From positions 48,450 to 112,449 of the forward strand of contig JBBIIC010000006.1 in assembly GCA_037446725.1 (NCBI GenBank): 64,000 bases of DNA, read 5' to 3'. The notes under the pieces were generated by a model. It was not told the DNA's origin and did not search any database. It worked only from the letters and a program-made list of their open reading frames with translations. A program made the translations under genes and the position numbers. Position 1 is the stretch's first letter, and the number at the start of each line of letters is the position of its first letter. Of this stretch, positions 40,931-49,725 are shown in pieces. Origin of the DNA: JBBIIC01 sp037446725 (lineage in GTDB: Bacteria > Actinomycetota > Coriobacteriia > Anaerosomatales > SLCP01).

Positions 40931-42367
40931 TTATCCCTCCTCGTCGGGCTCGGGGGCGTCTTCGAGCGGGAAACGCACGGTCACGGTCGTGCCGCGGCCG
41001 CCGCTGAACGAAATGGTCCCGTGCAGGTTGTCCTCGACCACGGTGCGCACGATCGCCAGCCCGAGTGTCGCGGCGGCGAGGGGGTCGACGCCGTCGGGCA
41101 TACCCACGCCGTCGTCGCGAACCACGAGCGCCAGCTCCCCGGGCAGCCGGCGCATCGACACGACGACGCTACCCCCACGCGACTCGTGGAAGCCGTGCTC
41201 GATCGCGTTGTGCGCCAGTTCGGCGACGACCAGCGCGAGCGAGGTCGCAACCTGCGACGGCACGAGACCGGTAGATCCTTCGACCGAGACCGAGACATGC
41301 TCGCTCTCGCCGGCGAGCCCCCGGCGCACCATGTCGACCACAGTGCGGGCCGCTTCGGTGAAGTCGATGCGCTCCTCGGCGGCGGCCGCAAGCATGTCGT
41401 GAACGACAGCCATGGACGAAACGCGCTCGGTCGCCTCGGCGAGAGCGCGACGGGCCTCGTTGGTCTTCGCGCGACGGGCCTGGATGCGCAAGAGGCTCGC
41501 AATCGTCTGCAAGTTGTTCTTCACGCGGTGGTGAACCTCTCGGATGGTCGCTTCCTTGACCTTGATCTCCTGTTCGCGCCGATAGGCCTCCGTCCGGTCC
41601 TGGACGAGTACGAGAACGCCGTGCTCGAGGCGGATGGCGCGATAGCCGAGCACCCGGCCCTCCGCCTTGATCTCGGTAGCGGCCGCGTTGCCCGCCCTTC
41701 CCTGGATGACCGGCGCGATTGCCGACGGACCTCCCGGCAGGCGCGTTCCCACGGTTCCCGGGATCCCGCCCTCGAAACCGGCGAGCCGCATGATGTTGAC
41801 GGCGTTCGGGCTCGCGTAGGCGACGCGCCCCTCGGCATCGAGCCGCAACACGCCATCACCGGCGACACGCAGCGTCGAGAACGGCTCGCCGTCGGCGCTC
41901 CGAAGCGGACCCGCGCACAGGACCGCGAGTAGGTCCTCGGCAGCCTGCATGAACTGCAGCTCCATCGCCCCGGGCGCATCGAGCACCTGCGCTGCGACGT
42001 TGCGCACGATCACGGCGTGGGGCCGGGCGCCGGAGCCGACCGGGTATGCCGAGGTCATGTACGAGATGCCCCGGCTGATGCGCCGCCGCGTTCCCCGGGT
42101 CACCCGGCCCAGCGCGATCGCCTCGTGAGCCTCGACCTCGCGGTCGCGCGCGAGCACCGTTCCCGCCCGCGAGGCCGCGAGTGCGGCCACGGCGGTCACC
42201 GGGCGTGCATCGGCGACGACCTTGAGAACGTCATCCGCATCGCGTGTTGCAAGCGCGACGTCTCCGTAGCCCAGGTCCGCGACAAGCTGCAGGTTCTCGG
42301 CAACGTTGTCGAGATGACGAACGACCGTAGGCTCGGGTGCGGGTGTGATATCGGTGGATTCGGACAT
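40931..42367 (-). CDS. pdtaS: Sensor histidine kinase of the PdtaS / HisKA_2 type
   Basis: The 478-residue soluble kinase has an N-terminal GAF-like domain and a PAS domain (DGVLRLDAEGRVAYASPNAVNIMRLAGF). The HisKA_2 box is REVHHRVKNNLQTIASLLRIQARR, with the phosphorylated His in EVHHRVKNN. A HATPase domain (ELAHNAIEHGF, VRDDGVGMPDG, LGLAIVRTVVEDNLHGTISF) ends the protein. No membrane segment is seen, as in mycobacterial PdtaS. The partner is the ANTAR regulator directly downstream. Confidence 0.93.
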   Translation of the reverse strand: MSESTDITPAPEPTVVRHLDNVAENLQLVADLGYGDVALATRDADDVLKVVADARPVTAVAALAASRAGTVLARDREVEAHEAIALGRVTRGTRRRISRGISYMTSAYPVGSGARPHAVIVRNVAAQVLDAPGAMELQFMQAAEDLLAVLCAGPLRSADGEPFSTLRVAGDGVLRLDAEGRVAYASPNAVNIMRLAGFEGGIPGTVGTRLPGGPSAIAPVIQGRAGNAAATEIKAEGRVLGYRAIRLEHGVLVLVQDRTEAYRREQEIKVKEATIREVHHRVKNNLQTIASLLRIQARRAKTNEARRALAEATERVSSMAVVHDMLAAAAEERIDFTEAARTVVDMVRRGLAGESEHVSVSVEGSTGLVPSQVATSLALVVAELAHNAIEHGFHESRGGSVVVSMRRLPGELALVVRDDGVGMPDGVDPLAAATLGLAIVRTVVEDNLHGTISFSGGRGTTVTVRFPLEDAPEPDEEG

Positions 42368-42494
42368 GGGGAGAGTATAGCCCTACCGCAGACCACCGGC
42401 CGCACCGAACACCCCGCCTGAGCCGCGCGGACCGTCCGCTCGACCGGTAGCGGACACGTCGTACCTCCGATACACTCTCAGGGCGGTTCAGCGT

Positions 42495-42581
42495 GCCCGG
42501 GTGGCGGAACTGGCAGACGCGCCGGTCTCAAAAACCGGTGGCCGAAAGGCCGTGCGGGTTCGATTCCCGCCCCGGGCACCA
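42495..42581 (+). tRNA. tRNA-Leu (anticodon CAA), CCA encoded
   Basis: An 87-nt class II tRNA. The acceptor stem GCCCGGG pairs with CCCGGGC, followed by A and encoded CCA. The anticodon stem CCGGT/ACCGG closes the loop CTCAAAA, giving anticodon CAA (reads UUG). A long variable arm (GGCC...GGCC) and the T-arm GCGGGTTCGATTCCCGC confirm leucine type. A decayed MFS gene abuts its 3' end. Confidence 0.95.
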
Positions 42582-42586
42582 CTCGC

Positions 42587-42934
42587 TCACAGCCGGGCGT
42601 GTGCCCGACGCACGGCGCGCCGGACAGTGCTCCCCGGAACACGCCTGCCAGCCCGAGGATCGCGGAGCGCACGAGGTAGGGCCAGGCCGAGCAGGTACGA
42701 TGCCTTCCAACCGATGGTGTCGGCGACCACGCCGGTCGGCACCTCGATGAGCACCTGCCCCGCACTGAACGCGGCGTTGACGAGCATCACTTGGAGGATG
42801 TCGAGACCGGCGTCGAGCAGGAAGAGCGTGTTCACGCCCAAAATGAGCGAGGCGGCGAGTGTGAAGAGGCCGCCCGACGCAAGGAAGACGTTCATCACGT
42901 GTCTGCTGCTCGGGATCTTCTCGCCTGCGCGCAT
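42587..42934 (-). pseudogene. Truncated, frameshifted MFS transporter remnant
   Basis: The reading frame starts with ATG at 42934 behind AGGAGG and encodes MNVFLASGGLFTLAASL, GVNTLFLLDAGLDILQVMLVNAAFSAGQVLIEVPTGVVADTIGWKASYLLGLAL. This is the first two to three helices of a major facilitator. After LGLAL the frame loses hydrophobicity and becomes Arg-rich, while another frame continues with YLVRSAILGLAGVF. This indicates a frameshift and then truncation at the tRNA-Leu gene. Only about a quarter of a typical 400-residue transporter remains. The intact Shine-Dalgarno argues for recent decay. Confidence 0.65.
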
Positions 42935-42989
42935 CCCGCCTCCTGGCCCCAAAGCTGTCGTTCCCCGCACGGCACCCCGTCATTGGATA

Positions 42990-43003
42990 CGAACATATGT
43001 TCG
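42990..43003. promoter_or_regulatory. LexA (Cheo-type) SOS box
   Basis: CGAACATATGTTCG is a perfect 14-bp palindrome fitting the Gram-positive LexA consensus CGAACRNRYGTTYG. It overlaps the -35 of the promoter predicted for the downstream helicase (43001-43029), 54 nt before its start codon. Damage-induced expression of the helicase is inferred. Confidence 0.8.
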
Positions 43004-43029
43004 ACACCACGCGCATCCGCTGCTAGACT
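43001..43029 (+). promoter_or_regulatory. Promoter of the UvrD-type helicase gene
   Basis: TCGACA (43001-43006, five of six bases of TTGACA) and TAGACT (43024-43029, four of six of TATAAT) are spaced by 17 bp. The start codon follows 27 nt after the -10. The LexA box covers the -35 hexamer. Confidence 0.55.
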
Positions 43030-43056
43030 CGGGACGTACCCTGCCGAGGAGAGCAG

Positions 43057-45129
43057 ATGGACGACGCAGCCCCTCCGTCACGAGATGCGACCTCGTCGTG
43101 GGACACCACGCTCGACGCCGCGCAACTCGAGGCCGTCAACCACGGCGACGGTCCGCTCCTGATCGTCGCCGGTGCGGGGACGGGTAAGACCACGACGCTC
43201 GCCCACCGGGTCGCGCGCCTGATCGAGCGCGGCGCGAACCCCTCTCGCATCCTGTTGCTGACCTTCACGCGTCGCGCGGCCACTGAGATGCTCTCGCGTG
43301 TCGACACCATTACCGGAGCTGCCGCGCGCCCGGGTCGCCCGCGAGCGTCGCGCATAACGGGCGGAACGTTCCACTCGGCCGCGGCGTACCTCCTGCGCGC
43401 TCACGCACGCGATACGGGCCTGTCCCCCTCGTTCACAGTGCTCGACCGTGGTGATGCCGAGGACCTCATGCACGCGTGCCGCACGGATCTCGGCCTCGGG
43501 TCCGCCGGTGGCGAGCGTCGCTTCCCGCACAAGTCGACGTGCCTGGACATCTACAGCCGGTGCGTGAACGCGCGCGAACCGCTGGCCGACGTGCTCGCCA
43601 CGCGTTTCCCCTGGTGTCGCGAGAGCGCTGAGGGGCTGTCGCGGCTGTTCGACGAGTACACCGACCGTAAGGCCGACCAACACGTGCTCGACTACGACGA
43701 CCTGCTGCTCTTCTGGCACGCGCTGCTGCTGTCGCCGGCTGGGGAGCGCGTCCGGGCACGCTTCGACCACGTGCTCGTCGACGAGTACCAGGACACCAAC
43801 GTCCTGCAAGCCGAGATCGTCTCGGCCTTGCGCCCCGACGGCAGCGGGGTGACGGCCGTGGGCGACGACGCGCAGGCGATCTACTCGTTCCGTGCGGCCA
43901 CGGTACGCAACATCCTCGACTTCGAGGAGCGGTTCCCCGGCGCGACCGTCGTGACCCTCGAGCGCAACCACCGCTCGACCGGCCCGGTGATCGCGGTCGG
44001 TAACGCGCTGATGACCGAGGCGCACGAGGGTCGGGACAAGACGCTCGTCCCCGTCCGGCCGGGCGGTGCGCCACCGTCTCTCGTGACCTGTGTCGACGAA
44101 CACGAGCAGGCCGTGTGGGTCGCCGACCGCGTCCTTGCGCACCGCGAGGAAGGCGTCCCGCTCCAGCGCCAGGCGGTGCTCTTCCGGGCCGCCCATCACG
44201 CGGCAGCTCTCGAGCTTGAGCTCGGCAGACGCGATGTCCCGTTCGTGAAGTACGGGGGGCTGAAGTTCGTGGAGGCCGCACACGTCAAGGATCTGATGGC
44301 TGTGCTCCGGCTCGCCGAGAACCCGTTCGACCGCACGGCCGGACTGCGCGTGCTCGGCCTGCTTCCCGGCATCGGGCCGAAGGCGGCTGCGGCCCTTGCT
44401 TCCGCGCTCGCAGACGCGGGCGGGGACTTCGAGGTGTGGGCCGCCGCGCGCGTGCCGACAGCCGCCGCCGCGGCATGGCCCGACTTCGTGACGCTCATGC
44501 GCGGACTCGCCGGCGCCGCCCCGCACGAACTGCCCGCACAGGTGCACGCGGCACGCATCTTCTATGCCCCGCTGTGCCGGATGCGCTACGAGGCCGCCGA
44601 GCAGCGTCTCGGAGACCTCGAACGCATCGAGGCGATGGCCTCACGCTTCCCGACCCGCGACCGGCTGCTGGCCGAGCTCGCCATCGATCCCCCCGCCTAT
44701 ACGCAGGACCTGGCCGGCCCCCCGTTGCTCGACGAGGAGTACCTCGTGCTATCGACGATCCACTCGGCTAAGGGACTCGAGTTCGACGCGGTCTTCGTCA
44801 TCCACGCGGCCGATGGCAACATCCCGTCGGACATGTCGTGCGGAAGTGCAGAGGAGATCGACGAGGAGCGGCGCCTGCTCTACGTGGCGTGCACGAGGGC
44901 TCGCGACTGGCTCGCGGTGACCGTGCCGCTGCGCTACTACGTCCAGCCCTCCGGCGGCTCCGACCGTCACGGCTACGCCCAGCCGTCGCGGTTCCTAACG
45001 CCGCTGGTGCGCGGATGCTTCACCGCCGAGCAGCCAGGCGACACGGCACGTGGTGCGGACGGACAACTCATTCCCGCCCCGGACCCGATCGACCCAAGGT
45101 CCTCCGTTCGGGCACTTTGGGCAGGCTGA
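43057..45129 (+). CDS. UvrD/PcrA-type superfamily 1 DNA helicase
   Basis: The 690-residue helicase has motif I IVAGAGTGKTTTLAHRVARLI, motif Ia LTFTRRAATEM, motif II VDEYQDTN, motif III GDDAQAIYSFRAA, motif IV LERNHRST, motif V STIHSAKGLEFDAVFV and motif VI LLYVACTRARDWLAV. It unwinds DNA 3' to 5' in repair or replication restart. The 2B region is present, but the protein ends soon after motif VI. A LexA box upstream predicts SOS induction. Start at the ATG with GAGGAG upstream. It converges on the LOG gene with a 4-nt gap. Confidence 0.92.
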   Translation: MDDAAPPSRDATSSWDTTLDAAQLEAVNHGDGPLLIVAGAGTGKTTTLAHRVARLIERGANPSRILLLTFTRRAATEMLSRVDTITGAAARPGRPRASRITGGTFHSAAAYLLRAHARDTGLSPSFTVLDRGDAEDLMHACRTDLGLGSAGGERRFPHKSTCLDIYSRCVNAREPLADVLATRFPWCRESAEGLSRLFDEYTDRKADQHVLDYDDLLLFWHALLLSPAGERVRARFDHVLVDEYQDTNVLQAEIVSALRPDGSGVTAVGDDAQAIYSFRAATVRNILDFEERFPGATVVTLERNHRSTGPVIAVGNALMTEAHEGRDKTLVPVRPGGAPPSLVTCVDEHEQAVWVADRVLAHREEGVPLQRQAVLFRAAHHAAALELELGRRDVPFVKYGGLKFVEAAHVKDLMAVLRLAENPFDRTAGLRVLGLLPGIGPKAAAALASALADAGGDFEVWAAARVPTAAAAAWPDFVTLMRGLAGAAPHELPAQVHAARIFYAPLCRMRYEAAEQRLGDLERIEAMASRFPTRDRLLAELAIDPPAYTQDLAGPPLLDEEYLVLSTIHSAKGLEFDAVFVIHAADGNIPSDMSCGSAEEIDEERRLLYVACTRARDWLAVTVPLRYYVQPSGGSDRHGYAQPSRFLTPLVRGCFTAEQPGDTARGADGQLIPAPDPIDPRSSVRALWAG

Positions 45130-45133
45130 CCCG

Positions 45134-45916
45134 CTACTCTCGCGCGTCGTCAGGCACCGAGCGGTGGTTGCAGCTGCGGGGGTGTCCGGAGATGAACTCG
45201 ACTGCGTCCTCGACCGAGTCGGTCAGGAAGATGCGATCGATGTCCGCGACATCGATCGTGCCCTCGGCAGCAAGCTTCGCCCGGAAGAACTCGATGAGCG
45301 GCTCCCAGAACTCCGTGCCGAGCACGACGATAGGGAAGTCCACCATCTTCCCCGTCTGGATGAGTGTGAGCGTCTCGAACAGCTCATCGAGGGTACCGAA
45401 CCCGCCCGGCATGATCACGAACGCGCACGAGTACTTCACGAGCATCACCTTGCGGACGAAGAAATGCTCGAAGTCGATCAGGCGGTCGACGTAGGGGTTC
45501 GCGTGTTGCTCGGTGGGCAGGTTGATGTTCGCACCGATAGACAGTCCGCCTTCGTCCTTCGCTCCCCGGTTCGCCGCCTCCATGATGCCAGGTCCGGCTC
45601 CGGTCATCACCGCGAACCCGTTGCGGGCGAGTGCCCGGCCCATCTCACGAGCGAGCTCATAGTAACGGTGCCCGTCGGGAAAGCGCGCGGAGCCGAACAC
45701 CGTGACGGTCGGCTCTTCGATCGACAGGAACTCGAAGCCCCGAAGGAACTCGAGGAAGAATCGGACCGCGCTCTCCACGTTGTCGGAGTGCTGGCGCTTG
45801 CCTGCCAGAAACTCGGTCTCGGCGCCCTGCACCTGCTCGAGGAGAGACGGGCGCTCGAGTGCCTTGCTCAGCTGCAGGTCGACCGGGTGTGTGCCGTGCT
45901 GGTCGTCCGTCACCAT
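45134..45916 (-). CDS. LOG-family (TIGR00730) Rossmann-fold protein
   Basis: The 260-residue protein has VTVFGSARFPDGHRYYELAREMG, VMTGAGPGIMEAANRGA and the signature MPGGFGTLDELFE. These are the marks of LOG/lysine decarboxylase-like nucleoside 5'-monophosphate phosphoribohydrolases. An N-terminal helical extension of about 65 residues precedes the core. Such proteins hydrolyse nucleotide monophosphates, as in cytokinin activation; the bacterial role is often unclear. Its start overlaps the upstream aldolase stop by 7 nt, so it ends the nadE-to-LOG gene run. Confidence 0.85.
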   Translation of the reverse strand: MVTDDQHGTHPVDLQLSKALERPSLLEQVQGAETEFLAGKRQHSDNVESAVRFFLEFLRGFEFLSIEEPTVTVFGSARFPDGHRYYELAREMGRALARNGFAVMTGAGPGIMEAANRGAKDEGGLSIGANINLPTEQHANPYVDRLIDFEHFFVRKVMLVKYSCAFVIMPGGFGTLDELFETLTLIQTGKMVDFPIVVLGTEFWEPLIEFFRAKLAAEGTIDVADIDRIFLTDSVEDAVEFISGHPRSCNHRSVPDDARE

Positions 45917-46506
45917 CTGCCGTACTCCTCACCGTGCTCGCGGTACTCCTTGAACTCCCCACCGACGCTGTCGCGCAGGTTGAGTATCGTGCACGCCATC
46001 TCCAGACAGCTGATCCACTGGAACGCCTCCTCGAGCACCGTGCCGATGGCGAACGGCCCGTGTCCCCTCAGGAGAACGCACTTGTACTCCTTGAGAGCGG
46101 TCGACACGGTGTCGGCCACCTCGCTCGAGCCGGCCGTCTGCGGCAGCGAGTAGACCGGCACCTTGTGGAGCAGGTAGCTGCCCTCAGAGTCGATCGGAAC
46201 GATCTCGTCCTCGATCATCGAGCGGAGGATCGAGTTGGGTGAGTGGGTGTGCACGATGGCAAGCCCGTTGGTCGCCTCGTAAATCGCACGGTGCACCACG
46301 ATCTCGGTCGAAGCGAGTGCGATCTCGGAGTCCTCGTGCTCGAGCGAAGTCTCGATGATGTCACGCGCGGTCAGTCGGCCGAGCATCGAGCCGCGCCGCG
46401 TGATGAGCATCCGGTCGCCCACGCGCACGCTCATGTTCCCCCCGTGGCTCGATATCAGCCCCGAAAGGAAGATGTCACGCCCGATGTCGCGGAACTCCTC
46501 GTACAT
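45910..46506 (-). CDS. Class II aldolase/adducin-family protein
   Basis: The 198-residue protein resembles L-fuculose-phosphate aldolase and related enzymes: LSSHGGNMSVRVGDRMLITRRGSMLG (phosphate loop), AIVHTHSPNSI (two zinc histidines) and LLRGHGPFAIG (third zinc histidine). It would cleave or form a phosphorylated ketose via a zinc enolate. The start at 46506 has GGAGGG seven bases upstream; an ATG at 46512 overlaps the AOR stop by 4 nt and is an alternative. The gene lies beside the scaffold gap, but its sequence is complete because the gap flanks are duplicates. Confidence 0.83.
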   Translation of the reverse strand: MYEEFRDIGRDIFLSGLISSHGGNMSVRVGDRMLITRRGSMLGRLTARDIIETSLEHEDSEIALASTEIVVHRAIYEATNGLAIVHTHSPNSILRSMIEDEIVPIDSEGSYLLHKVPVYSLPQTAGSSEVADTVSTALKEYKCVLLRGHGPFAIGTVLEEAFQWISCLEMACTILNLRDSVGGEFKEYREHGEEYGRW

Positions 46507-46687
46507 CCTCATCCCTCCGACAGGCCGAGGCGNNNNNNNNNNNNNNNNNNNNNNNNNNNNNNNNNNNNNNNNNNNNNNNNNNNNNNNNNNNNNNNNNNNN
46601 NNNNNNNNNNNNNNNNNNNNNNNNNNNNNNNNCGCCCGATGTCGCGGAACTCCTCGTACATCCTCATCCCTCCGACAGGCCGAGGCG
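46478..46687. other. 100-N scaffold gap flanked by an identical 55-bp overlap
   Basis: Ns run from 46533 to 46632. The 55 bases at 46478-46532 are identical to 46633-46687. The duplicate contains the AOR stop and the start of the class II aldolase. Two contigs evidently overlap by 55 bp and were joined with a default 100-N gap, so the true sequence has a single copy and no missing DNA. Confidence 0.85.
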
Positions 46688-48430
46688 GGCGAGCTTCTCG
46701 GGCCGCGGCACGCCCTCGGGCGTCCAGCCCCTGAACCGATAGTACTCGGCAAGCATCTCATCGAGGTGCACGACCTCGCCTGCGGCGGTGGGCTCCTCGA
46801 GAAGCCTGACCGGCAGACGGTCGTCTGCACCCGTGAAGCCCTCGCGCAGGTTGAACATGCGCTCGAGGTTCCATATGCGCTCGCCGCACAACAGCAGCTC
46901 CTGGCCGCTCAGCTCGAAGCCGGTGACAGCCGAGTAGAGCCTGGCGTAGTGCTCCTCGTTGAGCGCGAAGCTCGAGAACTTGCAGAGCGAGAGCGAATCG
47001 AGGGCCGCGCCGAGGTGCTGCGCCACGATGAGCAGCCCCGCTTTGCCCCCGACCGCGGAGCGGTCGACCAGTTTAGGGATGCCGAGCACCTCGAAACCGA
47101 GCATGTTGCCGCGCAGGTGACACCCGCCCCGGTTCGACGTCGCGTAGCCGAGCCCCTGTCCCTGCATCCCGCGCGGGTCGTACGCGGGAAGCTCGAGACC
47201 CTTGACCTGCATCGCGACCTCGGGCCGGCCGTGGGCCGCGGCCAGGGCACGAGAGCCGTTCGCGGCGAGGTCGCCGAACTCCCCCTCGCGTTTGGCCAGC
47301 GCCTCGATCGCGGCGCGTACCGACGGTACATCTCCGCGGCGTACCGGCAGTCCGGCACCGCCCTCGGCGAGCTCGACGGCGGCGGCGAGCGTGCCGCCGA
47401 CCGAGATGGTGTCGAGCCCCAGCTCGTTGCAAAGGTAGTTGAGCCCGACCACCGACTCGAGGTCGTCGATGCCCAGGTTGGCACCGAGCGCCCAGACCGT
47501 CTCGTACTCCGGGCCGTGCCCCTCCCCGCTCGCCGTGCGTGTCTGCCGCCCGCACGCGATCGGGCATCCCCAGCACCCGGACCGCTTGACGAGGAACTCC
47601 TCGGCGAGGCGCTCCCCGGAGAGCGAGTCCACGAAGGATCGTCCGTTGTCACGGTAGTTCAGCGCGGGCATCAGACCCCGGTTGCCGAGCACACCGACGA
47701 GCATGGCCGTGCCGAACCTCGGCAACGCCGTGCTCGTCACTGGGTTGGCCGCGATCATCTTGTTCACTTCGTACAGGAAGAACTCGAGATCGTCGGGACG
47801 GGCGATCGACGGTCGGCCCGACCCGCTCACCACGATGGCTTTCAGGCGTTTGGAACCCATGACCGCGCCCATGCCACCGCGGCCGAGCGCCCGTTTCGCG
47901 TCGACCATGATCGTGGATATCCTGACGAGCCGCTCGCCCGCCGAACCGATCACGGCCGCACTCGTCGCCTTGCGACCCTCCAGCAACGCCGCGGTGGTCG
48001 CGTGTACCTCGAGGCCCGCAAGGTCCGCCGCGGGTTCGAACGTGACGCCATCATCGTCGATGCGCAGCACACTGCTCTCGTTCGCAGCACCGGTCACGAC
48101 GAGCACGTCGTAGCCGGCGCCTTTCAGGCGCGCTCCGAGGGCGCCGCCGCAGTTGGTATCGAGGACGGTGCCGGTCAGCGGCGAGCGGCCCGTGAGCGAG
48201 AATCTCCCCGAGGTCGGGGCCTTCGTGCCCGTCAGCGGACCCGTTGCGAAGATGAGGGGCGCCCTGGGCGCGAGCGGGTCGGTTCCCGGCGCCGCCAGAT
48301 CGAAGAGCATTCGCGCGCCGACGCCCCGACCCCCGATGTAGGCCCGGGCCACGGCCTCGGGCAGGCCCTCGACGCGCCAGGTACGCGAGCTGAGATCGAC
48401 GTGAAGGACTCGGCCGGTGTAACCGTGCAT
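46664..48430 (-). CDS. aor: Tungsten-dependent aldehyde:ferredoxin oxidoreductase
   Basis: The 588-residue AOR-family enzyme starts MHGYTGRVLHVDLSSR, the standard N terminus. It has YIGGRGVGARMLFD, the pterin-binding GPEYETVWALGANLGI, the Fe-S ligands in SGCWGCPIACGR (CxxCxxxC), and a fourth cysteine in LDSLSLCKFSSF. It would oxidise aldehydes to acids with ferredoxin and a tungstopterin cofactor, an anaerobic trait. The ATG at 48430 lies 11 nt after the PPi-PFK stop, with AGGAG overlapping that stop; the stop overlaps the next gene's first ATG. The aldehyde is unknown; the nearby class II aldolase could produce one. Confidence 0.93.
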   Translation of the reverse strand: MHGYTGRVLHVDLSSRTWRVEGLPEAVARAYIGGRGVGARMLFDLAAPGTDPLAPRAPLIFATGPLTGTKAPTSGRFSLTGRSPLTGTVLDTNCGGALGARLKGAGYDVLVVTGAANESSVLRIDDDGVTFEPAADLAGLEVHATTAALLEGRKATSAAVIGSAGERLVRISTIMVDAKRALGRGGMGAVMGSKRLKAIVVSGSGRPSIARPDDLEFFLYEVNKMIAANPVTSTALPRFGTAMLVGVLGNRGLMPALNYRDNGRSFVDSLSGERLAEEFLVKRSGCWGCPIACGRQTRTASGEGHGPEYETVWALGANLGIDDLESVVGLNYLCNELGLDTISVGGTLAAAVELAEGGAGLPVRRGDVPSVRAAIEALAKREGEFGDLAANGSRALAAAHGRPEVAMQVKGLELPAYDPRGMQGQGLGYATSNRGGCHLRGNMLGFEVLGIPKLVDRSAVGGKAGLLIVAQHLGAALDSLSLCKFSSFALNEEHYARLYSAVTGFELSGQELLLCGERIWNLERMFNLREGFTGADDRLPVRLLEEPTAAGEVVHLDEMLAEYYRFRGWTPEGVPRPEKLARLGLSEG

Positions 48431-48441
48431 CCGCGCTTCTC

Positions 48442-49692
48442 CTACTGACATTCCGGCTCGGGGTGCTCGGTCTTCTGGTACTCGAGCGAGCGTGCAAGGC
48501 GGTAAAGATCGCTCTCCCGCTCGATGAGCCGCACGCGCGTCTTGAGGGTCTCGGGATCGATGAGCTCGCCGAAGGGCACGTACTTCAGCTGGAGCTGCTT
48601 CTCGACACTCACCATGTGACCGCTCAGGCGCTCCTCGACGAGCGCGCGCTGTGCTCCGACACCGAGCTGCGTGCCGAGTAGCACATCGAACGCGCTCGGC
48701 TCCGCACAGCGGGTCTCGTAGCCGATCTGCTTGTGGCGGACCTTGAACGACCCGCCGGTTCGCTGTGCGTACAGCCGTTCCATTTCCTGGGCAAGCGTCC
48801 TGCCGACGTGGGCCGAGCCCATCACGATGTTGCCGTGCTCGTCGGTGGTCGTGGGACGCTGCTCATCGGGAAGGATGTCGGCAAGCCCCTCCGCCACGCA
48901 GACGATGCCGTGGCGGCGTCCGTCGCGTTCGCGCGCCATCATCAGGTCCACGAGTTCGCCCGCGGCGGCGCGTACGTCGAAGACGCCGTCGTAGTCCTCG
49001 ACCGAGAGCATCCGAGTGGCCTCACCGGCGATGCCGGAGGCGTAGGTGAGCCAGCCGGCTTTCCGGCCCATGATCTCCAGCACGTACCAGACCTGCGTCG
49101 AGCGGGCATCCGCGCCGAGATTGCGGATCTCAGCCGCGGCGAAGTGCGCCGCCGAGAAGAACCCAAAGGTCCAGTCAATCCCGAAGTAGTCGTTGTCGAT
49201 CGTCTTCGGAAGGTGCACCACCGCGAGGCGCCGCAGCTCGGGCACGGCCTCCTGCATGCGGTAGAGGTAGTTCGCCGTCTTGAGCGTGTCGTCGCCGCCG
49301 ATCGAGACGAGCCCGTCGATGCCGAGCGAATCGAACGCGCCATAGACCGCGCGCAGCTTCGCGCTGCGCTCCGGGTCGGAGAGGTCCTCGAATGAGGTGA
49401 CCTTCTTGCCCGGGTTCGCCCGGGACGTCCTGAGCACGATGTCCTTGCGGTTGCGGATCTGGCTCACGTCGTTGCGCCGCAGGCATACGAAGTGCTCGCC
49501 CTCGACGAGCGGGGAGTCCGGCGAGTACTGCTCGAGATTCTCGTACCCGTCGAGGAACCCGTAGACCGACACGCCCGAGTTGAGGAAGTTCAACGCCGCG
49601 GCCGAGATCACCGCATTGGCCGCGGGCGCGGGCCCGCCGGAAAACAGGATCCCTACGCGCTTGATCTCGTGCCCGATCTTCACTCGCGACAC
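48442..49692 (-). CDS. pfp: Pyrophosphate-type phosphofructokinase
   Basis: The 416-residue PFK-family enzyme has ILFSGGPAPAANAVIS and the key motif SIGGDDTLKTA. Asp in GGDD, where ATP enzymes have GGDG, and Lys in PKTIDNDYFG, where ATP enzymes have PGTIDND, mark PPi as phosphoryl donor. Other marks are VWYVLEIMGRKAGWLTYASG, CVAEGLAD and GYETRCAEPSAFD. PPi-PFK works reversibly in glycolysis and gluconeogenesis and saves ATP in anaerobes. The start is GTG at 49692; a GTG nine bases on is an alternative. Confidence 0.9.
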   Translation of the reverse strand: MSRVKIGHEIKRVGILFSGGPAPAANAVISAAALNFLNSGVSVYGFLDGYENLEQYSPDSPLVEGEHFVCLRRNDVSQIRNRKDIVLRTSRANPGKKVTSFEDLSDPERSAKLRAVYGAFDSLGIDGLVSIGGDDTLKTANYLYRMQEAVPELRRLAVVHLPKTIDNDYFGIDWTFGFFSAAHFAAAEIRNLGADARSTQVWYVLEIMGRKAGWLTYASGIAGEATRMLSVEDYDGVFDVRAAAGELVDLMMARERDGRRHGIVCVAEGLADILPDEQRPTTTDEHGNIVMGSAHVGRTLAQEMERLYAQRTGGSFKVRHKQIGYETRCAEPSAFDVLLGTQLGVGAQRALVEERLSGHMVSVEKQLQLKYVPFGELIDPETLKTRVRLIERESDLYRLARSLEYQKTEHPEPECQ

Positions 49693-49725
49693 CCCCAGGT
49701 TGGCTCGCCGGTCTCGCGGGAGTAC

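Noticed and set aside
46243..48448. Open frames running through the run of Ns
   Set aside because: They exist only because Ns were treated as open codons; the real genes are on the minus strand.
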